A stretch of 64,000 nucleotides of DNA, taken from assembly GCF_021134715.1 (NCBI RefSeq), contig NC_060028.1, positions 4,362,501 through 4,426,500 on the forward strand, given 5' to 3'. A program made the translations under genes and the position numbers. Position 1 is the first letter of the stretch; each line of letters starts with the position of its first letter. The stretch comes from Daphnia pulex. Taxonomy: Eukaryota; Arthropoda; Branchiopoda; Diplostraca; Daphniidae. The notes beneath the pieces were generated by a model. The model did no database searches. It was not told the origin of the DNA and was given only the letters and a program-made list of their open reading frames with translations. Shown here piece by piece: positions 20,990 through 31,547 of this stretch.

Positions 20990-21197
20990 CTAAAATAAAT
21001 AAAATTGAACAGTTAAACCCTGTCTTCAAACTAGGTGTATCAAATGTGACATAGATTCCTCTTAAGTTAACGGCAGAAACTATCAATGAACAATGAACAC
21101 ATGTAATTGATCAACTTCCCTCCACTCGTCAACCAAATTTTTAACTAGCCTTTCCTTCTGTTTTCTAAAGCAATCCAGAAATGTTTGTAAACAATTA
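20990..21197 (-). repeat. Intron 1 repeat, core inverted relative to intron 2
   Basis: From the donor side: GTAATTGTTTACAAACATTTC, then TGGATT, a core of about 110 bp, then CTATGTCACATTTGATACAC and CTAGTTTG. The core (including ATTTGGTTGACGAGTGGAGG and ATGTGTTCATTGTTCATTGA) is the reverse complement of the intron 2 core. Confidence 0.75.
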
Positions 21198-21439
21198 CCT
21201 CATAAATCACACAGAAATTTAAGTGTTTTCATGTGCTAACAACTTATGCAAGTTCAGTTGTGCCTGATATAAGCGTACTCGCGTGTGCGTCGCACAAAAT
21301 GTCGAACATGAAACCTTTGACGACGTGACGCCTTCAGAGTTCAGCCGTTCAACGAAACCAGAATAAAATATCGATAGTATAAAATTGGATTGTCGCAAAC
21401 TCTTTTTATAGTGTTTGTGATTTATATAAAATTAATAAA

Positions 21440-22657
21440 ATGAGAAGAGGATCAAGCCCAGGTGGGAGAAGATTTTTTCGGAATAATTCTAGAGAACGAG
21501 GTCCAAGTCGAAGACGAGGTCGGGTTTTTGTTTTAGAAAATGAGGAAATCAGTCAAGTGAAACAAGAACGTTTAGACGAAGAAAATAAAGAGAGAAATGG
21601 ACAAGTCGAAGATGTGGCTACTGAAACGGCTGACAAAAATACTTCTTCAGAGCCAAAACCTCCGCCAGGTAACCCTATACAAATTTTCACTGTCAACGCC
21701 TTCCCAACTTGGAGGAAGACATTTTTTCGTGATTGGTGGGAAAAGGGAAATTCTATTTGGGCTCTCTGTAACCTGTGTGATAATGGGCATTACTTCTCTT
21801 GGGGGGGGGGGGAATCATCATTCTCAAATTTTAACACCCCATTGATGTTGCTTCGTCCGAAAGAGTATGGTAGTATTTCCAATTCTCAACAAAAAATCGA
21901 CAGTTTTGCGACTCCCACCAAAGTACACCAAACAAGACAACAGCAGCTGGACCAAGTTTTGAGCAAAGTATTTAAAGAGGATAATCTTCCTCTGAATTTA
22001 TTGACAAGACATGCCTTCCACTCTTGGGTGATATATTTGATAATTTAAATAATATATTTGATAATTTTAATAATATTATCACTATTCTAAAAAAAAATTT
22101 CTATACAGCTGTTGGCCCCGGGATATTATTTGCCTTGTCCACAGAGATTGCGGAACACGTTAATTCCAGGATTTTATGAAGAGAAGAAGAGAAAACTAAT
22201 GGCGAAATCAACTGAATGCACTGCCTTGACCATCATTCTCGATATTTGGTCTTCGAAGAACATGCTGGATTTCGTCGGTTTTCTTGTCAATGAGTATCGA
22301 ACCCTTTAACGCGTTTCTTACCCTGACTCAAATGAAAGGGAGCCACACTGCCCAGGCTATTGTTGCCGAATACGAGCACGTAATTAAAAGTTGGAAACTT
22401 CCCATCAGCAAGGTAAATTTTTTCTCCCTTTATCGTTTAAAAAGTAATATATTTAGTGTCGATTAAATATTTCAGATTGTTCGAGTAGTTACAGCCGGTG
22501 GTCCAAATATGCTTGCTTCTGATTTTGACATTCAACTGCCTTCTTGGCAATCTTTAGTTGGCACCGCCCCAACTGTAACTGAGAGTTTTTTGCTCGCTCG
22601 TTACCTGAATGAAACTTCGAACCCGACGAGACAATCGAGATTGAATTTAACCATCGA
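21440..22657 (+). pseudogene. hAT-family transposase (copy 2), 5' part
   Basis: The frame begins MRRGSSPGGRR, with a basic then acidic N-terminus. A BED-type zinc finger follows: W-W-E-K-G-N-S-I-W, then CNLCDNGHYFSWGGGESSFS and FNT, where a His is expected soon after. Then come QKIDSFATPTK, LDQVLSKVFKEDNLPLNL and FHSWV. After a short eroded interval the core resumes with YLPCPQRLRNTLIPGFYEEK, STECTALTIILDIWSSKNML (first catalytic Asp in DIW) and MKGSHTAQAI. An intron ends before RVVTAGGPNML (second Asp region, VTDGGSN in relatives). The gene is cut at 22657 by a 2.2-kb element and resumes in frame at 24867. Stops and the lost second Asp make it inactive. Confidence 0.85.
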
Positions 22658-24866
22658 TCAAGCCCCTTTGTGGCACCTTCGAGATTTTAAAAGTCTCCTT
22701 TCGTTTTTTTTCTTGATTAGGAAATATAAAAATTTAGTTTTCGTATTGTTTTTTCTGTTTGTCATCTTATACTCTCACTGTTGCACGCTGTTGCACCTCT
22801 TGTGTGGAATAAAATCTCAGTCTTTTGTTTTTCAAATTAGGGTGGGTCAAAATTTTTTTCTAATACGACTATACTATATGAAATATGACGCTAGTTGTTC
22901 GTGTGCCCGTGGTCTCGCAAAATTGAATTGAAATTTGACCCGTTTCAAAAATCTTGCATTGGTAAACCGTTTTTCGGGCAAAGTTTTCTTGAGACTGGGT
23001 GGTGGGAGCAACCAGAACTTTACAGGGGTGATCGGGATCGGGATCGGGAGGACCTCTTGGCTTGCGCTAATTTAGTTCTATGTGGTAGCGATGATTGTTG
23101 AAACAAATGAAAGTCTTCCGGTGTAATCTTGTCTTAGGTTCCAAGAGATGCATCTTCGATAATTAGCTCCGTAAAACCATTATATATCGACGCGTCTCAA
23201 GTTCTTCACTTGCACTATAGAATTTCTTATACTACATCATTTGCGGCGGCTTTACTACAAACATGCACCTCTTCAGCAACTACACCCAATAATGCTCTTG
23301 TTCATGCTCAACCGCGACTAGGGTCCTTTGATATCTGAATTTCATCAATAACAGCAGCCTATGAAAATTCAAGTTTTCATCAACATAATATCATAATCAG
23401 GCACTTGAATAAATAATTTAATTATATTGGCAAATTATACATATTTCTTATGGAGTGTTCACTGAGATCATTTCAACAGTGCAGGATACATGGGAAGAAG
23501 GGGATTTATCAATATCATTAGCAAAATTTCTTTCTTCTCCAGTTACTGAATCACATGGACAACCACGCTGATTGCATTTGCAATACACTTCAGATGCAGA
23601 CACAGCCAGAGCATTGCAACAATTAGTCTTCACCAATCACATGAACTTTACAACAAATACTGTGTGACTTCTTTTTTCCTTAGAAAATGAATGAAAAAGT
23701 GGTAAACATCTCCAATAAGATCACAGCGTCTAAGTTTGAGAAGTTCAGGGTTCCCAAATTGAGAGACAAGTTCCCAACTTCAGCATCCTAGGTCTTACGA
23801 CACCTAAAAAATACATAAAGTTATAAAAGATTGCATGATTGTTTCCATTCTAGCTTCTCTAGACCTATTTCTTGATTGAAATAGTTCCATAAACCTGCTG
23901 CAGTTACCTTACCATATCAATTGTCTACAAGTATTTAGGCCAAAGGATTATCAACTCCAACTGGTTTAAAAATGGTTACGTCATCATTTGCTACTTCAAC
24001 CTAACAAAATAGTTAAATCTGTAAATATATAATAAATCAAGTACAAATCAATTCGCAAATCTGTTAGTTCTTCATTACAGTCAATACTTACAAGAATTTT
24101 TTCCACATGCTAGGAACCAAGTTCACCAGTTCACCAACAAAATAGGGAAAGCGAGTAATTTCTGAGCCACAAATGTCAACTATCTGCCAATCTGGTACAG
24201 ATTTGATAGGTAAAGGAACCATCAGTTGTGACACTGGAGACATCATGGTCTTTTTTTTCTTATAAGAATCCTGCAAAAATTAAAATTTGAAACACAATTC
24301 AGTATTTCACAAGATGAAGTCAATAACAAACGCCAGAAGCAGACTGGCTGTCACAGATTACCGTCGTCTGCTAGTCAACAATCAAGCTAAAAGTCAATCT
24401 GGGTGTGTTTTTCTTTCGCAAATATCTCGCGAACCACAAAAAACGCATCACAAATTTAGTCTTTTCGGTTAAATGGAAAGTTGTTCTTCCCATTAGAACT
24501 GACTGGACCCTTTAATTGTGTGGAATGATATGTGCAATCTATTTTAGAAGTTTCCCCTTTTTTTTCCCTTTTTGCTCCCAATCTCTCGTTTTTTTCGTTA
24601 ATACTTAAAAAATTTAGTCATGACCTATGTAAAAAGTCATTCTACATCGAATAAGATTAGTCGCGTCGCGATCAGAGCAGCACGAACGCGTCACAGTCCC
24701 GAAAACCCCTTCGACCAATCACGAATCGCCCCAATTCCCCAGGGACCTCTCACAGTTAAGACTATTTGGAGCGCTGTCGGAACTTTTGTTTCTTCAAATC
24801 TCTCACCCTTAAAAGGCGGTAAGCCTTCGGCTTTTTAAAATAAGAATTTTAAAAATCTCTCAGGGA
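22658..24866 (+). mobile_element. Gene-carrying Helitron-like element, copy 3, inserted in hAT copy 2
   Basis: Start TCAAGCCCCTTTGTGGCACC; end AAAAATCTCTCAGGGA; 2209 bp. It sits between A (22657) and T (24867) of the hAT coding sequence. Removing it restores the reading ...LNLTIDNYGETVPLW... with no added or lost base, so the borders are exact to one base and there is no target-site duplication. The tail (from about 24395) matches copies 1 and 2, with hairpin AAGCC-TTC-GGCTT. The head is more diverged. The cargo is minus-strand SUV3 gene fragments, more complete than in copy 1. No transposase or Rep/helicase of its own. Confidence 0.78.
23100..24276 (-). pseudogene. SUV3: Captured SUV3/SUPV3L1 helicase gene fragment (copy 3)
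   Basis: Minus strand, in order. N-terminal exon (24276-24088): LMVPLPIKSVPDW, DICGSEITR, GELVNLVPS and KKFL, matching the FVPLxxK, ELTR and KFY region of SUV3. Exon 23636-23448: SEVYCKCNQRGCPCDSVTGE, then ER, followed by SSHVSCTVEMISVNTP, the helicase motif region with VTGEER. Exon about 23360-23100: AAVIDEIQISKDPSRG (motif II, DEIQ), RALLGVVAEEVHVC, and LEPKTRLHRKTFICF. Two expected Trp codons (RGWAWTRA in the family) are TGA stops. Introns are present. The order and strand are those of one contiguous host gene segment, so it was captured as genomic DNA. Confidence 0.85.
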
Positions 24867-26400
24867 TAATTATGGTGAAACAGTGCCATTGTGGGAAACC
24901 GTCGTAGAGCTCGCAGAAGAATTAAGACAAGCTTCTGCCGAAGAGCTTCTGCCGAAGATCGCATATTTTTTATGAGCGTGAAGATCTTGAGCAAGAGCTG
25001 CAAGATACAATTTTTTGTTTAAACAAAGCGACAATGGAGGCTGTCAACAACAAGTCAGGGTACTCTTTGGCTTCATCTCTCAGGTCTACATGTGTAGCAC
25101 ACCTTCTTCAATTGGTAATAAAAGATGGAATAAAAGCAATGGGAGTAATTTATTAATTTTTGCTAATTTTTTGGCTGTTGTATATTAACAATATTTGTTT
25201 TCCTTTTATAGAAAATGCTTGCACAGACTATTACAAACACGCCAGTAAAAAAAACTCAGTAAGTTCTCGATACTGAACTGATTTTGAACTTAACAAATCT
25301 TATACTTCCGGTGAGTAATGATGCTAGGTGGAATTCCCAATACTACATGTAAAGTGATCCTAATTCGAGTCTTCGATATTGCTCCTGAACTTAATGGAAA
25401 ATTAAACGTAAAAAAAACATGGGAAATTGGAGACATTTGAAATTAAAATAATCAAGGAGTTGATTCTCATTCTTGAAAGGTTTGAAGATGCTAGTGACGT
25501 CTTTCAAGCCGACTTTTTGAACTGTGAGAAATTTGATCCCTGCCTACTTAGACTTGGTTAACAAACTTTCTATAACTATGGAAAGCAGGTGCCAAATCCC
25601 AAAAGTCCTTTGACTGAAAAAAACAAAAACTGCAAGGCTGTTGCAAAAGGATTGCTCGCCTCTTTAACGTCAAGATTTTGCTATGTGCTGATGGACTCGT
25701 TCTTGGTTTTGGGAAACTAAACATTTTTTAGGTCTTTCATTACAAATTATTTACTTGGATTTTGATAGGTGCCATTCTTGATCCGCGTTTCAAAAAAACC
25801 GGATAAAATCATCTGGATTCTCGGAATGTCAGGTGTTAGAGGCTGTAAGGGAGGAACTAGAAAGAAAATCAAAAGCTCTGCGTAAGAAAAAAGTTAAGTT
25901 TAAAACTAAAATCAATTCTCAAGTTTTTTAATCTTTTTCACATGTGATCACAATCATGACAGTGCTACAACTAACTCTGACGAATCTAATCAAACTGAAA
26001 ACGTAATTTTTCCCCCACCACCGAAGAAAAGCCGAAAGGGGTGTACAGTACTGTTATCAACGAGCCCATCCGTCCAAATTCTGCTTCCCCATCTATACAT
26101 GGTTTTGAAAGAGTTTGAAGCTTGCATTAATGAGCCAAATGTGTGAATGGAAGAAGCTGTCGATCCTTTAAAGCCAGAAGGATAATACAAACCAGTTAGA
26201 CCACCAGGGTTTTGGAAACTAAATCAGAATCTTTTTCCTATTTTGGGGCCATTGCTCGGGATCTTTTTTGAATCCCAGCATCTTCTGGAAGTATCGAGCG
26301 TGTGTTAATAAGCACAGCAAGTGACATTATGTCTGCAAAATGCACAAGAACTAAGCCAACCTTGCTGTAGAAAATTCTCTTCATTAAACGGAATAACAAA
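24867..26400 (+). pseudogene. hAT-family transposase (copy 2), 3' part
   Basis: Continues the interrupted gene: NYGETVPLWETVVELAEELR, then EDLEQELQDTIFCLNKATME, CVAHLLQLVIKDGIKAMG (the C-x-x-H-x-LQL block) and an intron starting GTAATTTATT. Further on: LPVSNDARWNS (the TRWNS block), CQVLEAVREELERKSKALRK, and near 26260-26390 the dimerisation region with IMSAK and ILFIKRN-like remains in shifting frames. Decay is heavier here than in the 5' part. A TTATC tandem stretch near 26550-26568 may be subterminal sequence of the element. Confidence 0.75.
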
Positions 26401-26545
26401 TTGTGATTTTCGTATTTTCTTTACGTTTAATGAAGGGAATATTTTCTAGTAATTCTGTTTTATTTCAAATACTTTTTTTTGGCAAACATATTTGTTTGAA
26501 TCAAAAAATAAATTGTGCAAGTCAACGTTTTTTTGTCTTTTTCCC

Positions 26546-26568
26546 GTTATCTTATCTTATCTTATCGA
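26546..26568 (+). repeat. TTATC tandem repeat
   Basis: CTTATCTTATCTTATC lies downstream of the hAT remnant. Possibly part of its subterminal repeats. Confidence 0.5.
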
Positions 26569-26777
26569 TATCTGAAGGAAACAAAATTATCTGTATCTTA
26601 ACTGTAATCTTAACTTATTTTCACATTATCTTCGGTTTTTCGGTAAAAATGATTTAAAAGTTATCTTTAAATTATCTAAAATTTTCAATTTTAACTTTTC
26701 TTTCAAAAATTGTCAGATGCAAAACACCGGCCGGTGGCCCTTTTTCCCGTACGACAAAAAGAGATCTAGTCGCCGGT

Positions 26778-27216
26778 GTCATTATTAGTTTTATGTTTCC
26801 CATTTCCGCCGTCTTCAATTTCTATTCATAATTGGATAAATACATTCCTTAGTTATCATGTAATCTTTTAATTTTTATTCCTCCTCGATAGTCATTGTAG
26901 TTTATTTTTGTAAACGTCCCTACAGTGTTTACAAAAAAATGTCGCCATTTCCTGCCCCAAGGGAAGAATGGAAAGAAGACACGAAGGAAGAAACGAAGAG
27001 GAGACAAAGGGGTGTGCGGGGTTCTCTTTCCTCGGGGCAGGATATAGTCTTTGAAAACAAAATGCTTTTACTTAAAAATTAATAATAAATAAACTACAAT
27101 GACTATCGAGGGGAAATTAAACTTAAAATATTACCTGATAACTAAGGAATGTAGTTATCCAATTAAGAATAGCAACTAAAGACGACTGAAATGGGAAACA
27201 TAAAACTAATTATGAC
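26778..27216. mobile_element. Foldback element, arms of about 130 bp
   Basis: The left arm (26778-26915) starts GTCATTATTAGTTTTATGTT. The right arm (27085-27216) is its reverse complement with scattered mismatches, ending AAAACTAATTATGAC. An inner pair, CCTGCCCCAAGGGAAG and CTTTCCTCGGGGCAGG, continues the symmetry. No coding content. Typical of a foldback MITE. Confidence 0.75.
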
Positions 27217-27689
27217 TCTGGCGAAACTCCATAAGCCGCCATGCAAGAACAATTACCCAGTTCGTGTCCAAAATTTGTTTCCGCTTACATAAAACTGGCA
27301 ACTTCGGACGTTAGCCTAGTCTATTCTGAAAAAGATACGAAGAGGGTAGAAAATTCCCTATCATATTTGTACCAAATAAGGAAAAATCGATGTAATTGTG
27401 TACTACATAAAGCAAATTGAAACTTTTTTTGAAGAATTTGCCCCACATAGCCCCGGTCTCCCCTACTATATACATCAACATATAATGAATTATGGCATAT
27501 ATATACTAAATGGTGAAAGGTCCGTTTTGAAATGGGAGGAGCTTATTCCAACTTTAAAGGAGAATTTCACATGCTCTTGTGGATTTTGAAAAGAAATAAA
27601 AAAACATCACGCGGATTAGCGTGAAAAAATGAGTAGACCTATATTTATTTAGAATATATCTCTTATTTATGCAACGACCCTATTATCAT
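27217..27689. other. Spacer, unassigned
   Basis: Short open frames only. No recognised motif. Confidence 0.35.
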
Positions 27690-28125
27690 CAAGGAAAGGA
27701 AAGGTTTCATCGTATAATATGCCGTCTCAATAAAGAAAACGGGACTTTTCAAGTCCTATCACGAGCAAATTATGGATTATTTTCAATTGGGATGTAAGAT
27801 AAAAATCGAATTGCATCATCAACCAGTTGAACTTTATTTGTCTCTTCGTCTGGTAATACACAGTGAAGAACTCACAACCAAAATTCGTCCCGTTTACGTT
27901 GCATCAGTTCAGGCGGACGGTAGCGTGTCATTAGATGACAGTGTAGAAAACGGGGAAATATGAATCCGGAATTATAAGCCGTGTTGTTACGTTTTCGTCG
28001 GCATCGTGTGGCCTGGGATGGTGACATAGAAAAGGCCTTCCTCCAAATTTAAATTCACTCCGAGGATAGAGATGCCCTACGCTTGATCTGGGTTGATGAT
28101 TTTACCAACTTATCACTGGAAAAGA
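27690..28125 (+). pseudogene. BEL/Pao retrotransposon reverse transcriptase fragment
   Basis: Reads YHEQIMDYFQLG, then VELYLSLRLVIHSEELTTKI, RPVYVASVQADGSVSLDDSV (family: RPVFDASAxxxGxSLNDCL), RFRRHRVAWDGDIEKAFLQI (motif A: the ADIEKAFL signature, second Asp kept) and EDRDALRLIWVDDF. This is the RT start of BEL/Pao elements. Two stops and a frame change are present, and the rest of the element is missing on both sides. Confidence 0.82.
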
Positions 28126-28544
28126 AACAATTCTTAAAATTTCTCAGAAATTGGTCCAAATCACAAAACTCGTGATATCTCGGTCATCTGTAATAATTAT
28201 AAAAAATCATTTTTGATTCTGAAAGACCGATGAAAAGATTCATTTTCTATGAATTAGTTTTTTTTTCTCGAGCCGAATATACGACGAAAATCGATGTGGA
28301 CAGAGGGAAGACTTTCAGTCTTCGTTATATTTCGCGAATTTCAATCCCGATTATCACGGACACTAAAAAAGGAAAAAAATGGATTTAGTTTCCTTGGAAT
28401 CGCCTTGGAATTCTGAACAGGATAGACCTATTTAAGATTTTCCCAATCCCTTTCTGAATTCCTTTCCGAAAACTGCATCCTGAAAAAGGGGGCTTTCGTA
28501 TGCTTTGAGTCGGATATCACTTTTTAAAAACGTGTTTTTAACAC
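28126..28544. other. Spacer, no gene seen
   Basis: No recognisable coding or repeat signal. Confidence 0.35.
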
Positions 28545-28604
28545 CATCTACTAGGAGAGGTAACCAAACGCCATTAGAGCAGAATAATCGAGGTACACCG
28601 GAAT
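28545..28604 (+). repeat. Partial end of the 28835-29158 MITE
   Basis: ATCTACTAGGAGAGGTAACC and the following AAACGCCATTAGAGCAGAATAA match the left end of the nearby MITE with few changes. It is a lone terminus or a truncated copy. Confidence 0.65.
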
Positions 28605-28834
28605 TCTGCATGGAGTAGAGAGCGGATATGCTGTTAGGCAATAAATTGGTTTGAATTTTTGTCGCTAGATGCGGAGTGCTGGAGTAGGTGAAAATCGAAG
28701 CACGAAGTTCAGAGAAAATCGAAGCATGTGTACTACTTCATGATCGAAGCATTTTGTGTCTAGAAGACTTGAGAATTGCGCCTTCTCCTTTCTTCTTAGT
28801 ATACATTAGCAGTTGCAGCATTGCATATCCCCAT

Positions 28835-29158
28835 GGTCTACCAGGAGAGGTACCCAAACGCCATGGCAGCAGAATAATCAAGGGACTCAGAAGCTTCCCT
28901 AATTGGCCGCTTGGATCGCGGGCGTAGCTTGGTCAGAACTCTTCAATGCTGCCATTGCCGCCAATTGCCGCTGGCGGCTTGGGGTGGGATTCCACGAATA
29001 TATCGAGAGAGGGGGGAGAGGGAGACTGTGCAACACACAACAGCTGGTGGCCAAGCCACGCCCGCAATCCAAGTGGCATTTTGAGGAAGCTTCTAAGTCC
29101 CTTGATTATTCTGGCTGACAAAAGGGATAGGGCGTTTGGGTACCTCTCCTGGTAGACC
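28835..29158. mobile_element. Foldback MITE with arms of about 105 bp
   Basis: GGTCTACCAGGAGAGGTACC opens the element and its exact reverse complement closes it. The arms continue with CAGAATAATCAAGGGACT and GCGGGCGTAGCTTGG-type blocks, with one insertion in the right arm. The loop contains CGCCAATTGCCGCTGGCGG. No coding capacity. Confidence 0.8.
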
Positions 29159-29289
29159 GCGATATCCCTATGAAACTTTTCAATAACTTAGGGTTAGTAA
29201 AATCTTTGAATCTAAACGATTAGCATTCATTTTAGGTTATAGACATTGAATATTTACAGTCTACTTCGGTGTTTTTCGCCTTTGCTTTA

Positions 29290-29765
29290 GTAGGCGGTAT
29301 TTGCACTTCCTACGAAAATGAAACAAAGGAGAAATCGCGACAACACTGCGGGGTGGGATAGAAGGGAGAAAAGGGTCCAAAATGACAAATCTCATTTTCA
29401 ATTTGAAATTTATTAGATTAAATTAAACTCAAAAAATTTAAAATGATAAATGTCATAGAGCTAACGAAGCTCTTCATTTTGCACGTTTTGGCGTCTTTGT
29501 ATGGTTATTTTTTCCCTATTTAGAAAGCGGCAAAGTAGCCAATTTTTAATACGCTTTTACGGCGTGTTTCCAAACTTCTAAATCCATTTGTAGCTGCCAT
29601 CCCTTTAGATTAAAAAATCTGAAAAAAAAATTCAGGAAGTAGCCAACCATTATAGCTACTTCAAAAAAAATTTCAATACCCTCCGTCAAAAACCCAATTT
29701 TTGGGAACGCGGCAAAAATCGGCTTTTTACATAAGCTTCTCTCGCGCGTTTCCAAACTTCTGGTA
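29290..29765 (+). repeat. Dispersed repeat, copy A
   Basis: Shares order and wording with 32340-32813: GGGTGGGATAGAAGGGAGAA-type start, a TTCCAAACTT block, AAAAAATTTCAATACC-type spacer, TTTTTGGGAACGC, and a CTTCTCTCGCG end. Direct orientation. Confidence 0.6.
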
Positions 29766-30770
29766 GGTACTGTTTATATAAGTAGGCCTAAACATAAAAT
29801 CATTTTACTTAGTTCTAGAGCTGAAAATTTACGGTGACTCACGAACATAGTTTTCTTTTTTTAAAATTCAGTTCACTGTTCATTTCTAAAACGCCAAAAA
29901 AAACGAAAAATTCTCTGTTTGACTCAGTTAATGTAATCGTCATGTATTGATGATTTTTTAAAAATAACTGTGTATCACATAATTCTATAAATAAAGCAGT
30001 ACTAATACACTTTTGATCTATACGTAGTACGTATCAACATTGCGGTGAATGATTTAGTTTTATATATATATTTGCCAAGGCTAAAGGATTCTAGTGACCC
30101 CTCCATACCAGCCCCTTCTTGGTATCCGATCAACAAAAGCTTAGCGTGTGCCTTATCTCTGTCTGGATGGCCGTAAACAGCACATCAGTCTCCTTTTTTC
30201 ACATGTCAGAGGGGGTGACGAAGGAGATGGACATCATGTTAGGGGACACGTCACGATGAATTTTGCTGAAGTGCTTTACTCTTCAGTAATGTAACATTCA
30301 AAACAATTGTTAAAATAGAGTTTCTGCCCGTCAAATTATAAAAATGCCTTATTACGTTTATTTTTTTTTTCTTTTTCACATTTGACTTGAGTCGGAATGG
30401 TATAAAACACTATTCAGCGTCTAATCAGAATGAATATTGATGGAGAGCAACATTGCTATCCATCAACATTCAAATACTCAAATACTCAACATTCAAATTC
30501 TTGTCAGCTGTCCTCAAATACATAATTATCGAATTAAGTATCAACTTGAGTACGACAAGGTATAAAGACTAAATATGATTTTTCCAATGATTCTCTTGCT
30601 GGTTTAATAGCTTTTTCCCAATAAGAAGATATGTTAAATAGTAATTTTTTAAAAAGGGTAAAATCATGTCCGCCATATCAAGCGGCGGCATGTATGTACT
30701 GGTATGATATCGCTTGAGTTATTCACTTTTTTTCGTACAATATTAGACTTACATACAGTCCCTACTTGGA
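29766..30770. other. Intergenic, no assignable gene
   Basis: AT-rich, with a short TA repeat near 30061. Nothing recognised. Confidence 0.4.
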
Positions 30771-30771
30771 A

Positions 30772-30830
30772 CTCGCGAGAGACCCTTATGGAAAAAGGCG
30801 TTTTTCTTGGCGTTTCCAAAAAGAAAGCCG
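30772..30830 (-). repeat. Inverted end of the dispersed repeat family
   Basis: CTCGCGAGAGACCCTTATGG followed by AAAAAGGCGTTTTTCTTGGC is the reverse complement of the end at 32761-32813 with few changes. Together the two define a possible 2.04-kb unit with terminal inverted repeats. Confidence 0.65.
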
Positions 30831-30837
30831 GAGTATA

Positions 30838-30920
30838 GAACCGGTCGAAATAGGCCCCGACGAAATAGGCCCGGCAAATAGGACTGGACGAAATAGAACC
30901 CTATGAAATAGGCCCACTTT
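30838..30920 (+). repeat. GAAATAGGCCC tandem repeat
   Basis: Five degenerate copies of an ACGAAATAGGCCC-like unit in a row. Confidence 0.65.
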
Positions 30921-31547
30921 AAAACATTTTTTAAGTGGTTCTAATTCTCCGTCATAGTGGGCCTATTTCTCTCTTTTGTTCTAAGTTCCATGAGAAACTC
31001 TAAAATAAGTCCACTACAAAATCACCCTTTTCTCCATGCGAATACTTCCGTCGCCGTTTCTATAATTTTCCGTAGTTCAAACCATGTCGAGTGAAATTCA
31101 CACATTGCCTTCTCGTTATTCACATGTTAGGTAGCCAATTCTCGTCTTTATTTTTTCATAGACATATTCCCCTTGATCTTAACTGTAAAATTCATTTGTT
31201 ACAAACGACGTTTTCGCTTCACAACTATCGTTAATTTAAAAAATTAATATTTCCCTGTTTCCTTCGCCATTTTTTTTTCGGTAGCTCGATCCCACTTTAG
31301 CGGCTCAGCTTTGAACGCGTCTCTCCCCTTCAGCGGCTCAGCCTCGAACGCATCTTCCCATCTACCTATGCCAATGTCAGTGTTTGGGTGAAGTAGGAAA
31401 TGAAACACATTTCATGAAATAACTCTTACGGATTTATTTCAAACATTTTCATCAACAATTTCATGTTTTTTTAAGCACGAAATTAAAATTACTTTTAAGT
31501 TTTAAGTTTTGCGGGAATGACGCGCTGCCTAAGCTGACCAGAAGGGT

